From Opisthocomus hoazin (Eukaryota; Chordata; Aves; Opisthocomiformes; Opisthocomidae), in contig NC_134433.1 of assembly GCF_030867145.1 (NCBI RefSeq), positions 14,397,216 to 14,461,215 on the forward strand: 64,000 bases of DNA. The letters are read 5' to 3'. Below the pieces are notes generated by a model. That model saw nothing but the letters and a program-made list of their open reading frames with translations, made no database searches and was not told the origin of the DNA. The position numbers were made by a program, and so were the translations under genes. Shown in pieces: positions 37,401-52,600 of this stretch; the first letter of the stretch is position 1; each line of letters starts with the position of its first letter.

Positions 37401-40400
37401 CTGCCACCGAGCACGCGGCGTGCCCCGCGCCATGAGCCGAGCTGCGGCTCGTCCTTAATGGGAGGGCCACAGGAGTCCCGTGCGGCTGCGCGGGGACTTC
37501 AGGGTGCGCTGCCTTCCCCGGTGCTCGGACGGCAAAGCTGGAGCAGAGACCGAGGGGCACCAAGGCAGCAGCAGAGCGGAGAGGAGCAGAGACTCCCGCG
37601 GCCCCCAGCTACGCCAGGGTTTAGGAGCAAGCGCCAGACCGTGCTGCACACACCTAAAATATCTCCTGTAAAAATCAGCAAAATACCGAAAGGCTCTCCG
37701 GGGCTGCTGGGCTGGGGCGGAGGGAGAGGAACTGTCTTGTCTTTATTCTGCCACCACCTCAGCAGCTGCCACAAGTTCTGGCTCACAAGCAGCTGTAAAC
37801 ATACCAGTCCTGGTTCAAATGCTGGGAGATGAGGGCTCTTACGCTTACTAAGAAGAGATAGGCTTCCATAAGTCGTACGCTACATAAAAATACCATGCAA
37901 AGACTCCTAAAAGGAATAACAAGGTAATTATAGAAACTAGAGATGGAAAAATCCTGTAGTCTCCATGTCTCCTGCACCCTGCTCAGTGCGGGACCGCTTG
38001 GTCTGGAGCAGGCTTCAGAACTCGGGCTTTTAAAGGGAAGATTTAATAAACACTGAGCTGTTTCCAAATATTTAGAAAACCCAAAATAACAGATTTCCAA
38101 GCCAAGCTGTACAAACAGAAAACGAATTCAGAAAACTGTTAAAAATCAACAGCTTTTGCGTGCACCAAAAGACATTTCTTTGAATAGCAAGCATCACCTC
38201 ACGGGCACGCCGCCGCAAACAGAGCTGTGAGGATGCTCAGCTCTCTGCAGAATCAGGCCTCAAGGATACCTACCGCGGCTCTCCTCTCGCTCCCCTGGAA
38301 ATCCATAGCAGAAGCCTCAGTGATGCACAAAGCTTAAGGCTTTAGGAGGTACTCAGCGAAACAGTCAAACGTGAGCAAAGCCAAGCTAGACAGAATGGAG
38401 CTCTACATTTTCCTGTGAAATCCTGGAGTATTGCAGCAGGAAAATTAATCTGCTTAATCATTAGGAAGCAAAACCACAAGCCAAAGCAAACCAAAACCAA
38501 ACCCAACGCAATAACAAACCTCCGAGGAGAAAGGGAATTGTTTCTCTATAACTACTTTGAGACAAAGCACTGGAAGAAAAATGTCCAGTTCCAATAATGT
38601 CATAACCCGATTACAGGCTGCAGAGAAGAGCTAAAACACTTGCAGAACAATGAGTAAGAAATTAAGTTTTAAATTGAGTGCTGGCCCTATCTTGTGTCAC
38701 TTCTTTATATTCTAGTAGAAAGGACACCGCTGAGCTCATCTCAGATACAGCAGCGCGAGATGCCTGGATGCAGACATCATTTAGTCATCTCATCTATGTT
38801 TCTCCCCATTTCTTTCTCCAGGAGGAATGACAAATCTAGAAATGTGACTGCACTTTGTTTTATTATAATATTGATTTTTCTGCAAAGGGAAAGTGCATTT
38901 ATCCTCCAGGTCTGTGTGCTGGCAAGAAAGGGTTAACAAAATGTTTATCACAAAGCTGGCTTCAGAGTTGAAAGTAATGTGATCAGTAATGAATTTTGTG
39001 TTACATTAGGTTGTATAAATGGACAGACAAGCGCAGACAACAAGTGGCCAGGAGTCGGGGCTAATCTAATGATGTAAAAATAGAGACAGCACCAATTATA
39101 CTTGGGGCCAGCTCAGAGCTCCTGCAGGGACTGCAAATGAATAGGTACAAATCAAATTACTGACTAATAGACGCACTACAAGAGAGGGCAGTCAATGCTA
39201 AATACATTAGGGCCTTGTGACCTCTCTGCTCTGAACAGCAGAATCCTAAATTTGACTTAAAAAAAAAAAAAATCAAAGAAACTCTTGTTCGTTTAAGGAG
39301 AGAAATAGAACAATGTTATTTGTGAAATGATTTGAGACACTTAGATATTTTTTGTTTTGTTCCCCGACGGCCACGTTATGTAGGTAACCCTTTGAAAGCT
39401 GACAGAGGGTTTGCTTTTAGAACAAGGAGAAATATTCTTTGTGCAAAAGTTCAGACCTGATAACAATACAGTTGTGTTACATACCAAAACATTTCAAAGC
39501 CATGTGCCTCTTTGTGGTGATGTTTTTTACTGCTACTTCACCGGCTGTGTCTGTATCAAAAATAAAATATTTCTTAAAAAGTGCCTTGATTTAATAGGAA
39601 GAGAAAGAAAAGGAATCTCCCCACACCACAATGGATAATAAGTAAATGCAGTTGATCAACTTGTTACCAAAAGGCAGAAAGTCAGCGTTGTCTCGTGGTA
39701 CCAGAAACAGCAGCAGACTTTCTCCACAAACAGCAACGAACCTAAATCCGCACCAGACCCACTCGGGGTATCGGCATTGGGCCCCCCCACCCCCTTCAGT
39801 AACACCCGACCTGGAAGGACCTCCACTGAAACCTCCCGGGGGCTGGTGGGGAGGCAGGCTGGGAGCCCCGGGATGAGAACGCCCTTGTTGGCCCTGGCAG
39901 GGCTGCGGGATGGGGCTGCGCCAGGGACACCGGCTGGGGCAGGAGAGGAGGAGAAGCCCGTGCTGAAGCTCTTCATGTCCTGCACGGGGCAGCTACACTG
40001 TTGTTGCATGTTAGAAATAAATCCGCATTAAAACGTGTGCAGTGCAAATGCTGCTGCTCTTCTCCAGCGCTTCAAAAATGGTGGCCCCTAAGGAGCCCAG
40101 AATTTTCATTTCTTTTAAAAGAGTCTCGTCCCAATAAACCTTTTGTAGGAAGAACTGCACTGCGCTGTTAGACTTCTTTGAGGAGGGTAATTTAATCTCC
40201 GACCCTGGGATGAATATTCTGAAAGTTCAAAGGCTGCTTTTAGCATCGCTGTTATTTGATGCGCCAGCGCGTTTGCTGCCCAAGCTGATTTTGCATTGAA
40301 CCTCGGCAGAAATCTCTTTGCAGAAACACTCCTCAGAGGGAAAATTAATTGCTGTGTGTTCCTGAGTTCCTATATCCCATGTCCAAGTTAGGATTAAGAC

Positions 40401-43205
40401 GAACGGAGGAGAGGGAGGGGAAAAATCGTCTTGGAAAAATTAAAAGGAAGAGGAAGGAAAGAAAGAAGGAAGGAAGGAATGGATGGAAAGGTACCAGTCG
40501 AAGCCCTGACTCTATACAGGACTAATCCTGTTCCTGAAACTAAATGTACAGGCACATCTGCGTCCAGGTGGCCGCTCATCTCTGAACACAGCTTGTGACC
40601 ACAGACATCTTCTCTTTCGGAAGAAACCCGGGGAGGATGCTCCTTGCATGGGATCGGAGGGCAGCGGCTCGCTCTCCGGCAGCGGGGCACGCTTCCCACT
40701 CAGCCAGGCCCACCAGCAAGCGTCCGACTTCATCGCTCCACACCACAAATTTCACATAAAGATTTTGAAAACGTCCCCCCTGCAAAGCTCAGGGGTGTCA
40801 AGACCTGAGTTAGGCTCAGGCTGGTGTAACCACCAGGCTTCGGCTGGGGACCGGGATCCCAACCGCCCCGAGCGCCGATCCCGGGTTTCGTACGGGCTAT
40901 TCCCTAACAGCACATCTAATTAGCTCCACTTACTTACATCCCATTAATCAGGTTAAAGAGTTTGCTTCAACATACGAGCTTCCTTCATCGCATTATGAGT
41001 TTGCTCATGAAATTTGGAAGGAATCCAGACAGTTCCTTCTGAGGGCCAGGCGCAGGGTGCTCGGCGGCGTTCGCACCTCGCCGCTGTGCCACTGCCTTTC
41101 TGCGGGTGCTGCCTGACAGGCTTGGAGTTTCGGAGAAAAAAGGAGCCATACATTGGGGTTTTTTGTTCTTTGGTTTTTTTTTTTTAAACTGAAACTTAAT
41201 AATGGGCTTTAAACACCTTGCTTTAAATTCTTCAAACCTTGTGGGTTTTATTGACCACGATGGTGCCACACTCGCATCCTTCCCTGCTCAGACCTCGAGC
41301 GCTGGGTCTGAGATGCAACATCTGGGGGGGGAGGAGGGCTCTGTAGTTTTTAATAGAGCCTCTGACTGCAAGTTCATATGTATTGCTGAGACAGGATAAA
41401 TAGAGAAAAAAGTTATTTTGCTCCATAAACTACAGCCATCACAGGGGACTGGATTTTCATGCTGAATCAAAAACAAACAAACAAACAAACAGATACATGC
41501 CCGCAAAAGGCAATTCTGCTCTTGCACGTCCACAGACCAGTTCCACCACTTGTAAAACGTTGCAGCAGTGTGGATTTGGGTATGCTTTGTAGAAGTAAAT
41601 TAGATGTGGATATAAGCACAATGTTCAGGCAGCCAAACAAACTGTAAGAGAGCAGACGGGCACGGAGCGGAATCGCGCAGGGCCAACACAGCCAGCCCCA
41701 TCCTGCACCTCCACAGCTGCCCCGAGCCCAGCGGCTCTTCCTGGCAGAAAAACCAGGGCCTGACAGCAGCAGCAACACTTTTGTCACTAAAGGGCGTTTG
41801 CAGCATTGCCTATTCTGATGAAACAACCTGAGCAGCGAGGAATGCTGCTTTATTTTATCTATCGACAATCCTCCCTTGGAAGCCTGTCTGTTGTGTTAGC
41901 CTCCTGAGGAACGCATCCACCCTGCTGTCACTGTGCCACGTGCTTTACAGCAAGAAACCTGAGAAGACAGATGTAGAGAATGGGTTTTGATTTGGTAAAT
42001 CACGTGGAAGTCGAGCCTGAAGCTGTGCCTAGACTTCACACCCAGCTAAACCTTTCGCCCAGGTCAAAGCAGAGAGGAGAAGCTGGGATGAACGCAGGGT
42101 CGAGAAGACCTTTCCCCCGGCGCTGCAGATGCAGAGCCGCACCGTTTCATGCTGGCTGCTGCGGTCCTGGAGTTGACAACTCCTTTCTGGGACTGACAGA
42201 TCCACTGGTTTTCCTCCAGGCCAGCCTACATCTCCAGCGGACGTGACTGGGGGCCTAATGAATTCGGGTCCCTGGGACGTACACAGACCACGCTCTACCT
42301 CTGCAGGAAGAACCCACATCAGCATCACAGCTGCAGACGCTGTCCTCAGCCCGGGGGGACAGGCAGAGAGCGCAAGGGGAATCCATCTCCTGAGCTTTGG
42401 CACACTTAGCGGCCATGGCACAGAAACAGGGCACGGCCACAGAAATCGTCTTCCCCAGATAAATGTCAGAAAAGATCCTGCTGCTCAGACTGCAAAGGCT
42501 TGGGCCCTTATTATAGGCTAATTTTCAGTATTATGCCTAGAGATGACCAAAATGCATTTGAAAGCTTAAGAAGTGTATTTGTTGGAGGAATACATAAATC
42601 AGAGGATTTACTAATTACTGTATTTTTGGAGGGAAATATTTCCAGCCTGGAGTGGCAACTTCTGCACGTCCAGTTTGAGCGGGATCTTGTCAGAGAGATT
42701 TGTCTCCTGGAAGCACAGTTTCATAAATCACAGTACTAGCTTTTTTTTATTTTTTTTTGAGAATGCAATGTGAAGCTCCAGCACATACTCGGAAACTATA
42801 GTACAAACGTAAATACTGTAGCAATATTGTAGCTGCTTAAAAACAAAGCTTTACAAGCAAAGCAGGTCACTGACCACTAACATTATGTGAGCAGACCTTA
42901 ATTTATTTTTTGTTTCAGCAAGGGTTTGACAGAAACTGAAACAGCAAAACCATCTTTTTGCATCTTTGCCAATTTACGCCTTCTTTGGAATCAAATGTGT
43001 ATCTAGGCTGACAGCTTATGTACAGCAGACGCCACTTAAGATAGACATGGGCCGTCTGGATAACTGGATAACAAGGAAGAAAGCTGGTTTCCCAATCAAG
43101 TCAACTAGCTGGATGACTGGAGTTATCATTTAGGTCACAAGGAAAGTAGATTTTTGAGGGGTCATTTTCCAGACCTGGTTCTTCTCCCATCCACTGTCCA
43201 ACAGC

Positions 43206-43330
43206 AACTAGTTGGAGTTGGAGATGGAAAAGACCCTCCAGGCCACCCAATTCCCCTTCCTTGCAAATGCCGGATTATTCCTCATATTTTTAGCACCCTC
43301 CAGCTTGATGTTTCCTGTACAACCAATCTT
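43206..43330 (-). mobile_element. Ancient CR1/L3-like LINE 3' relic
   Basis: The plus strand reads GTTGGAGATGGAAAAGACC, CCAGGCCACCCAATTCCCC and TGCCGGATTATTCCTCA in succession, followed by TTTTAGCACCCTCCAGC. This resembles the reverse complement of the 3' region of old CR1/L3-type LINEs (GGAAAAGACCT, TCCATCCCC, GCAGGATTATTCCCTA, CTAGTGCTTTGTCCAG). It is too degenerate to encode protein and lacks a clear terminal repeat. The family assignment is from memory. Confidence 0.45.
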
Positions 43331-45094
43331 TGGGTCATTTCTGCCTCTGCCAGTAGCCAGGACCACCCAACCAGCAAGGCATTGCCAACCCTGCTTGGCA
43401 ATGCAGCGAGGAAGGTAAGGAAGAAAGACACTGCGAGTAGCTGCTCCCCGCAGTGCTCTGCGCCCCGGGAGCGCGCGCTCCCTCCGCACTGCTGCACCCT
43501 CTCAGCCCTGATGGCTATATAAATCGACGTGTCAGCTATGTCCTAACAGTTAAGGCATTAGAAGAATCTATTTATCTCTCGCCATTAAGTGCATGTCAGG
43601 ACCAGCTGAGCACTCGATAAAGGCTCGCTGTCCACCCCGCTGCCCGTTCTGTCTTTGTTCACGCAGCGGACCCCAGCACCGCACCTATCTTCACACTCCG
43701 AGCTAGAAATTGATCATTAATTGATGTTTCAGTTCAAATAAGACTTTGCAAGTTTGATCAAATCTCTGTAAAATGTATCTAAGGACTGAAGAGCACCCAA
43801 GGAACACAAACTGGGGTTAAAGGCATACGTAACGTAAAGGCATGTGGAAGTTAAAATAAGTAATTTTAGGATTATTAGAGGGAGGTTTAGAACTTCCATA
43901 ATTTTGAATTCAATGCAGAAATATAAATGCTGTCTTTGGAACCAGCACCACTATGTAAATTAACTACCAGCAAGCATATTTACGGTGTCCTGCCCTGCTG
44001 AACTCTTTGCTCTCGTTTCACCGAGGTGAGTGGGCAGCAGAGAACCCAAGGAAGAAAACTGAATGTTTTTCAAAGATCATTCAGTTCAGCCTAGGTTTTT
44101 TCAGACGTAAGTGGTTTTTGGGGAAGTAAAAACTATTCTACTTGTCATGAGCCAACAGACACCTCTTCTTTGAAGCAGGGGCAGTGTACCTCCAAACTTC
44201 TCTTTCCCCATTTATTGAGCGGCAGGCAGACGCCCGCGCTCCACGGCGTGACAAAGGACTGGCTGGCAGCCTGCGCGAGGGCAGCGAGCACGAGTCGTCT
44301 CCCCAGGCAAGCGCGGTTTTCCAGGTATCACCTAAGCAGGGGAGGACTTTTTATGGCCATCTGGTAAGAAGAACAGCTCAAGAGCCATTAGCGGATGGAA
44401 GTGGAAAGGGCATGGGAGTTCACAGCCTTATCGCCAGGTTTTCTCTGCTGCTCTGAGTCACCACGTGCCCAAATCCTGAGAATAAAGTATGTTAGTGAGA
44501 GAGAGAATCCCACGACAGGCAGGAAAACACAGAGCGTAACGACAGCGAGAGAGGGCAGTGGGATGGGGTGAGCTGGGTCAGTGCTCATGTTCCTCCTGCT
44601 GCTTATGTTTGCTGCTCTGAGACGGCATCTATCTTACACTCACCACGAAGATTTATGCGTCTGGACTAAAAGCAGGGAGAAATGTCTCTGGATGGATTTT
44701 AGCTCAGTGGTGGCATCTCTATAAACAGTTCCTTTTTGTCTTTACACCTTGCAGTACTATGAGCCTAATCTTACACCAAAGAAGTTGGCACTCACTGCTA
44801 TCAGCTGGGTTTGGTGAAAATGGAGGAAAATATAGACCGCTATCTCTGACAAAGTTCTCGGTTTACAATATAATATAATGTCAAGTCTCTGGGGAAGTCG
44901 GTCACCTTGACTTGGCACATCTAGAGGGCCTCAGCTTTCAGAGAAGGTATTTCCCTCACCTTTCCCCTAACGTACACAGCCTGAGGGGAGCTGACCTCTT
45001 ATCGGAAGTGCATACCATCCCAAAGTTCACTCTGATCACAGTCTGGGTCAATAAGTGATGAAATATGTGCCTCTGACCATTTCCACAGCCTGTT

Positions 45095-45285
45095 TTTCCA
45101 CCTTCACAGCGCTTTGCAGGCACGAGCTGATTAAACTCCACACCAGCAATGCGAGGCGTTTCTGTTCTCACTGCAGGCATGGAGCACTGGAGTCACGGGC
45201 ACGTTAAGTGCCTCAGCCAAGGCAACGAGCTGGTGAGGTCTGTAACTGAGACCCATGCTTAGTGTTCAACCAACTCCTCTAAATA
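45095..45285 (-). mobile_element. MIR-like SINE relic
   Basis: The plus strand contains the series GCGCTTTGCAGGCACGAGCT, ATTAAACTCCACACC, CACGTTAAGTGCCTCAGCC, AAGGCAACGAGCTGGT and ACTGAGACCCATGCTTA. This follows the order of the reverse-complemented MIR core (GAGGTTAAGTGACTTGCCCAAGGTCACACAGC). It is heavily diverged. MIR-type SINEs are known as rare old relics in birds. Confidence 0.5.
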
Positions 45286-46325
45286 CCAAATCTGAAACCA
45301 TCCCTTGACTCCATCTTTTTCAAGACGGAAATCAGAGGAAAGGCAGTTTGAAAGGTGACAAATTGGGCTACGCAGGGTGCTCCTGCACCACCCAGCAGCT
45401 TGGTCATTGCTATTTGTACCTACGTACAAGGGCTTAAATTCTGCTTCTTTGCAGCCTCCCCCTCCAGACTGCGGGAGGTGGCAGCAGGTTGGTGGCCTGC
45501 CATGGGCTACGTGCTCGGTAGAGACCCACCTGCAGAGCAGGGGGACGAGCCCTGCTGGGAGAGCCCTGAGCCTTCTCCAGCTGGAGCTGCGCAGGGCAGG
45601 AGAGCTCAGAGCAAGCACGAACCTCGCAGCAACACACGAGGGCAACAGCAACAGGAGGGGACGGCTTCTGCTCTACGCAGAGCCTTCCTGCAACCTCCAT
45701 GGGTTTCTGCTAGAGCTTGTCCTCTTTCCTCCTTCCCAGGCGAGCGGCCAGAAGAGCGACAAGCGAGCTGGCAGCTGCTGTTGGAAGCCACCATCACTCT
45801 TAGCTGCCGGTCACAACACAAATGGTGCATAGATGGGCCTAGTCCTTCTCCTAGAGAGTGTTTTTTAAAGCAAGTCAAAATTAATGGAGACAATTAAACC
45901 GCAATAACTGCGCTTCAACATTTCTGAGCACCTCCTACCACTGGGCCCCCTCTGAGCAGCATAATCTCTGACGTGCCATTCCATTTACTTAAACAGATGA
46001 TATAATTTATCAATATAATGGACACTGATGAAGATGGATTAATTTGGATTACCGAACCAGCGCTTCGCAGTGGCTCTATTCAGGACACAGAAGGAGGACG
46101 TGTGTGATTATGAAATTGTTTGGAGCAGGGTGGGCAAGGGCAGCGATCTGCACAGCGACTCGGATGCTCCCGGGTTGGCAGGGGAGGGAGGAGAGTCCTC
46201 GTCACAGCTATATGGCAAGGAAGCTTCAAGCACCAGTGTTTTTCTGTAAGTTACTTTAGGCTTCTCAGACTATGTTTATGTGATCTACCAATATTTTCCT
46301 TTTATAAATGACTTCTCTCGCACTA

Positions 46326-46694
<369 letters not shown>

Positions 46695-49600
46695 TCATTG
46701 CATTGGAAGGAAAGCAGCCCTTGCATTCCGAGTTCCTGAAAAGCTAATTCTAGCACATTAGTTAAAATGTTGGTGTTAACAGCACAGCAGGAACAAGCAG
46801 AGCCCTAAGCAGCGAATGGCTTGGACCAAGCAGCTGTAAGCAAAAAGGTTAAATTAAAAATACTGACCCAATTCTGGCCTCACGTTAGTGAGAGTCAGGA
46901 GATCAGCACAACGGCACTGATGGAAATGACGGCCGAATCAGGAACTGTGACGCTAAAAAACTGTCTATGTGTTATTAAGTACATGTTAGAGAACTAGAAA
47001 TTGGTTTTAAAGTTGGTTTGCCTTTCACTGGGCTGCTGTTGAGCACCCTTCCCCCTTCTCATCTCGGACAACGGAAACAGTCCAGTCCTTTCGTCTCTGC
47101 GAACGGGCACAAATCTCAGCTGAAATCCCTTTCTTGCTCCTGAGCAGAAAAGTGCCGCGGTGTGGTGGGCTGCTGCGGACAGGACGGCGTGCTCGCTGCG
47201 TTGTGTCGGAGGGACGCTGACTGCAGGAGAGAGGCGAGCCCTTCTTCCAGCCTGGGATACCTCTGGACTGTCTCTGTTCCCACACTGCGAAATTTTAGGT
47301 CAAACGCGAGCTAACAGCGACGCTCTCACCAGCAGCGCTTTCCTGGAGGTGCCGGCCACTGTGACGGAGCGCACGTACCCACGACAAACACTTCAAATCA
47401 CTCCTGAACGTGCAGTTATTACCTCCCTCCCAACAGGGTATGATGTTCTGCTGAATGCAAAGATTAGATTCTGAATTCAAGCTCACTTCAAAGTACAAAT
47501 TAAAATTATTCTGCTTTACTATAGAGCAAGTCTTCTGCAAAGGCTTACTTAAATCATTCCCACTTGGAAAAAGATTACAGTTATGCTTTGTTGCTTCAAG
47601 CACATACCATTTACTCGACTATTAGGTAACTGAATATGCAGCATTTATTGTGCCTGGTTTCTGCCAGCCTACCGAGGGGAAAAAATGCAAATGCCAATGT
47701 TTCTCAAAGTTAAAAGTACATGAAACACGTCCTTGTTATCAGGCCTTTGGTTTTCCCCTTTGATCAGCCGTCAGAAACTATCTACACTTGTGGTCTGTGA
47801 CTGTACAGCTTCACAGCACACTCCCTGCCACTGACAGGTGGTAATAGAAAGGGTGAGAGACCAAGCCCCGCGGCAGGCGTCCCTTCCTCTGATAACGTCC
47901 AAAGTACCGGGTGATAACCGTTAGTAAACACTCGGGCAGCCGGTTAATCCATACATCAGCAAAGAGGGGCAGATAATTCTGAACTCTAATGGCATGGACA
48001 AAAGCACCAGGGCTGGCATTCAGGGATTTATATGGGCTGCAATGGTGACTGCTGGCTCCTGAATTTCATCGGCGTGCACAGCTTTGATTTATCTCTTTGC
48101 CTGGCTGCAGAGTAGATTCCTGGCACTAGAAAACCATCAACACTAAAATGGACCTCTACAAAATGGGACTGTGGCTCTTCTGGGATGCACGCACTTGAAC
48201 TCTGGATGAATCCCAGTTTAAACCGAGAGGAGGAATGACCAAATGTTTCAACTTTTAATGGGTCTTTGGATTTCCAGTCTACTAATTTGTTTAAAAGCAA
48301 GGGTTCTTGAAGCTTGTTTGAGAAAACACAGTGAGGAGGCAAAGTAATTTCAATGTTTAAGTCTCTGCAACATTTCCATACTGTCAGCTCCCCCAACTGC
48401 ACAAGGAAAAGCAAAATTTGATCTCTTTTTGAAGCTTTTTTTTTCCAAGTGATCCTTCTGGGGTTTGATGTGACCCTGAGAGCCCCACTCTGCACGTACT
48501 CTAACACGCCAGCGATTTCAGTTGGTTTCAACAGGGCTGTTCGTGCGCCTGGAGAGCTACTGGGGGGGCTTTTAAATCTCCGTGCCCAAACCCCAGGGTG
48601 ACAGCGGGGAAATGGCCGGCCCCCATGAGCTTGCAGCATTGTGCCAGAGATGCTGATGAGAAATCTCCTCTTTACTAGTGTCTGCCCTTATTCCGAAAGT
48701 GAGAAATGGGAGCATTTCTGCTCCTATAAGCAGACATATGAATAATAAGGCAAATGGCTTTTGAAGCTCTGCCAAGATGCCTGCATGTGCGTACAGGGAG
48801 AAACTTCACAGAGCGCCGGGCTCCGGCTCCTGAGATACTTGAGTGAGAGCAAAGGAGACAAGTGCAGCGTTACCTCCGCAATCAGGGCCAAGAGCTGCCA
48901 AAACTTCTTAAGCAGCAACGTGTGAGGTTGTAAGTGTTAATGTAAATGCAGGTTAGAGGGATTAACTGCACGGAAAGTCTTCTTGTAAAAAACCGTGAGG
49001 CTGGTGAAGCTTTAGTTTTATCTCCCCTCCCTTTTCGCTCCTTCTGCATGCGAGGAGTTCACATCTGGCAACACGCTTCGCGTCCCGGCATCCAGCTGTG
49101 ATTCACCAGCCACCGCTGCGCCCGTGGGTGATCACCCCGCCTGCGAGTAACGAGCGGCGGGGCAGAGGAGGTCTGCGCGCCGTCACCTGCTCGCTGTCGC
49201 GGTGGAGTCCACAAATCCCTCCTTAACTCAGTAAACGCGTTCATAAAGCCAGTTCCACATAAAGCTGAACACACAGATGCGCAGCCGAGGTTACACGGGG
49301 CGTGGGGTAGAAACGGGACCTTGCTTGACCGTAAACCTACCATAAACCCCTGGCTCTGTTCCTCTCTGACGCAGAACAGCTCTGTTTCAGGAAAAATAAG
49401 ACCGATTGTCATGGACCTTCATGTTCTTCTCGCCACTGCATCAGCAGACAGCAGATGTATCAAAGTCAATTAATTTCTTCAAGGCAGAATTAAGTCCTGG
49501 GCATTTTTTCACCTTGGAGAATTCCTCCATGAAGTGCATGAAATGGCAGAAGGGCTGCTTGCTCCCCAGGAGCCTTTGGGTGCTTTGCCCTACATGCATC

Positions 49601-52600
49601 GTTACCAACGGCACACGAGCTAACGGCATTAAGCTTACACTGATAGCAGCTAACCATATCTCTGCTATTTATTAAATTGTAATCTCTTTCTGGCTGCCTT
49701 GCTCTCCCCTTTTCAATCCCAGTATCTCCGTTGATAACGTATCGAATTCCCCATCGTCAGCCAGAGAGAAGTTTACAAATAAACCTCAGCGGAGTGTCCT
49801 GCTCTCAAAATCCCCCCCGAACCCGCAGCCAGAACGTAACTGCAGGAGCGAGGCGGCCGAGAAAGCTCCTGCTGATTCCCAGGATTACCGAGGGGTTGAG
49901 GGAAGGCAGGCGTCACCCCGTGCCTTTCCTGACAAACCGCTGAAACCCTACCGACAGCCACCAGTATCAGCGCCGGAGGTGTGAAGCCCAGCCTGTCGGC
50001 TGCCCCCCAGACCCCACGCAGCTTTGGTGGGACCACCTAAAAGGAGCAATTCATTTAGAAATAACACACGAAAGAAGCAAATTAGGTATTATTTTAGCCA
50101 AGCAATTACCAGTGAAATCCTGCTGAAAAATCATTAAATCGCTGAAAAAAACCCCCTTTGACTTAAAACGGTGTCAATATTTCATCCTATCGCGTGGTGC
50201 TTTCAAGTTAGCAGAACATCTACTTCTCCCCTTGTTTACTGAAGATGGAACCGGGTGGAAATTAAGACCATTGGCCTCCTTCGTATGACGTCCAAGCACC
50301 GCCCCAGAGCCGCTGCACTACGAATAACAACCAACTCCAAACCCAACCAAACGGAACGAGCAGAACCCTGGCTTGAACGCCCCGGTCGCAAGCGCTTTGT
50401 TCCGCAGTTCCAGCGCGTTCAGCTTTACACCGCCTCGAACACTCCGAGCTAACTCTGCTCTACAAGCAGGATTTTCCTATTAAAACTTTAATTTTCTCCT
50501 GACAGTGATCTCCCACTTCTGTCCTTCCACTGACATTTGCCTCTCGACGAGAACGGCCCTTCACTCGCGCCGTTGCGGGACAGCGCAGAATCAGGCCCCC
50601 CCATCCTTCTGCTTAATGTTTCTCACATTTTATTAATGGCAAAGGCTTCTGTTGTTACTCAGACCAAATCACCTTGCTTAGAAGCACAGGATTTGTCTTT
50701 TGCACAGCAATTGTTTCAAGGCTTTTAATATAAAAGGAAAATAAATCCTACAGAAGGAAAAAAAAAAAATCCGAAACCTTGGAAACGTCCTTTCTTTTCA
50801 CAGTTAGCTCTACCAACCGAGACTGAGAAAACCAGAGAGGCTTATTTTCTTCTCTAAAAAATCTAGTAGTAAAAAGTATTTTCACAAAATATTTTCATGC
50901 TTCTAATGTGTTATTTTTCTAAGTCAAAATAGCTAAGCTAAACCTTTCACCATAGCCCTTTAATTCGAAAGCCAGGGGAAATTTTTTTCATTAAACCTCT
51001 GGAAAGCTTTGTTTAAAATATGAAATCAAGTAGCTCCATTTCCTGTCTTCTAAGGAACAGTAAATCAAAAAGAGTACGTTCTCCAAAAATACAGTAATGG
51101 TTCTATTAAAGAGCTTGACAGTTTGGAGCCTCACCTTGCATATTGCAACATACGTGTGAGCAAAAACAACAGAGTAAACAGGAGAGGAAACGACCTGCCA
51201 ATTTTAACCGATAAAAGATGCGTCCTTCTCATGAAAGGGATGGGGGTTCGACCCGCCGGGACCCCCCGGGACGGCAGACCCTGGGGTGCGACCGAGACGG
51301 TCTCGGAGGGGCTGCCCGTCACCAAGCCCCTGCCTCTTCTGGCTCCTCCAGCAGCAGGAGCAGACTCGAGGGGAGTCCCGATCTGCTCGGCGCCGGTCAC
51401 CGCGGCGTCAGCACGACAGAGCAGCCCAGAAACGCCTCGGCCGGGAGCGAGAACCCCCTGGGCGTGCGAGGAACCAGCGCACGGAAACTCCTCGCCCAGA
51501 GCAGTGAGTCAAACAGTAACATGCCCCGTTTAAACATTCATGGCTGAACTTTCCTACAGGCTTTGCCAATTCCATTCCACGCCGTAACGTCGTAACTCCA
51601 GGGTAATGTCGCCAAGCAGCGGCTCTCCGTACTGGAACGTGCAAACGCCTTCTCCAAGCGTGGAGGTGGCAGAACCTCCCCGACCTGACCCACACCTGAC
51701 TTCAGAACGCGTGTCCGTGCTCGGGGGCACGCACTGCTGCTCCTCTCCCGTGCACAGCTCGCGCGCCGCTGTCCCGCTCTCTCAACGTGCGTGTGACAGA
51801 CTTTGCAACAAGCCACCTCGGCGTACGGCCGCTCAATCAAGGTGTGAGTACTAATTATTGCCTTTGGAAACGACGGCAGGAGCTACGGCCTTTGCACGCA
51901 GCTCTGTTCCCCTGTCATCTTCCCTCCCACGGAGTCTCTTTTTTTCCAGAATCGCTCACAGTTCTGCTATAAACAGGACATTACTCACCAGCTCTGCATC
52001 CTGTGAGTGCATTTAATTAATGGAGACTTCAGTCGGGGTGCCCAGTCCCACAGGCAACGGACACTTTCAAATCCCTTTGAACTTTTGGCTGAGCATGGCG
52101 GAGAGGTTCCCGCGTCCCTCCGCAGCGCACTACAGACTTGTAAACAAAAATACTGTTTATTCCTCTGTCATTAGTTCTAAATGAGTTTTAAGCAAGCGCG
52201 CAGCTGCTGGGGGTCGGGGGGGGGCCCACGAGCCCCGTGCCCGGCGGCTCTGCAGGGATGAGGGCGGATGGGTGGCAGGGAGGTTGCCATCCATCACCCA
52301 CGTCCAATGGGGCAGCGGCCACACGCTCCCACTGCCCAGCTCGGGACATGGACCAAGGCGATGGACGGCACCGTTCCGGATCCCAGCGGTGCAAGGTCGG
52401 CAGGTCCTTAGGGACCTTCTCGCCCTCCTCCTCCCCTCCACCCCGACAAATGCCGTCTGCCCCGGTCCTGCACAACGGGTTCACCCCGGGCTCGGGAGAA
52501 GCATTTCAGACGCTGAGGAACACAGCCAGCCATCACAGCCATCGTGAAGGCTTTCAAATGTGAGCGAGGCTGCAATTTTCAGAGCTGGAGCAGTGAGATA

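Noticed and set aside
48028-48639. 203-codon minus-strand open frame in a BCAS3 intron
   Set aside because: It has more balanced composition than most, so it was considered as an exon or transposon piece. It matches no BCAS3 segment, has no splice-site support as a single exon and resembles no known protein.
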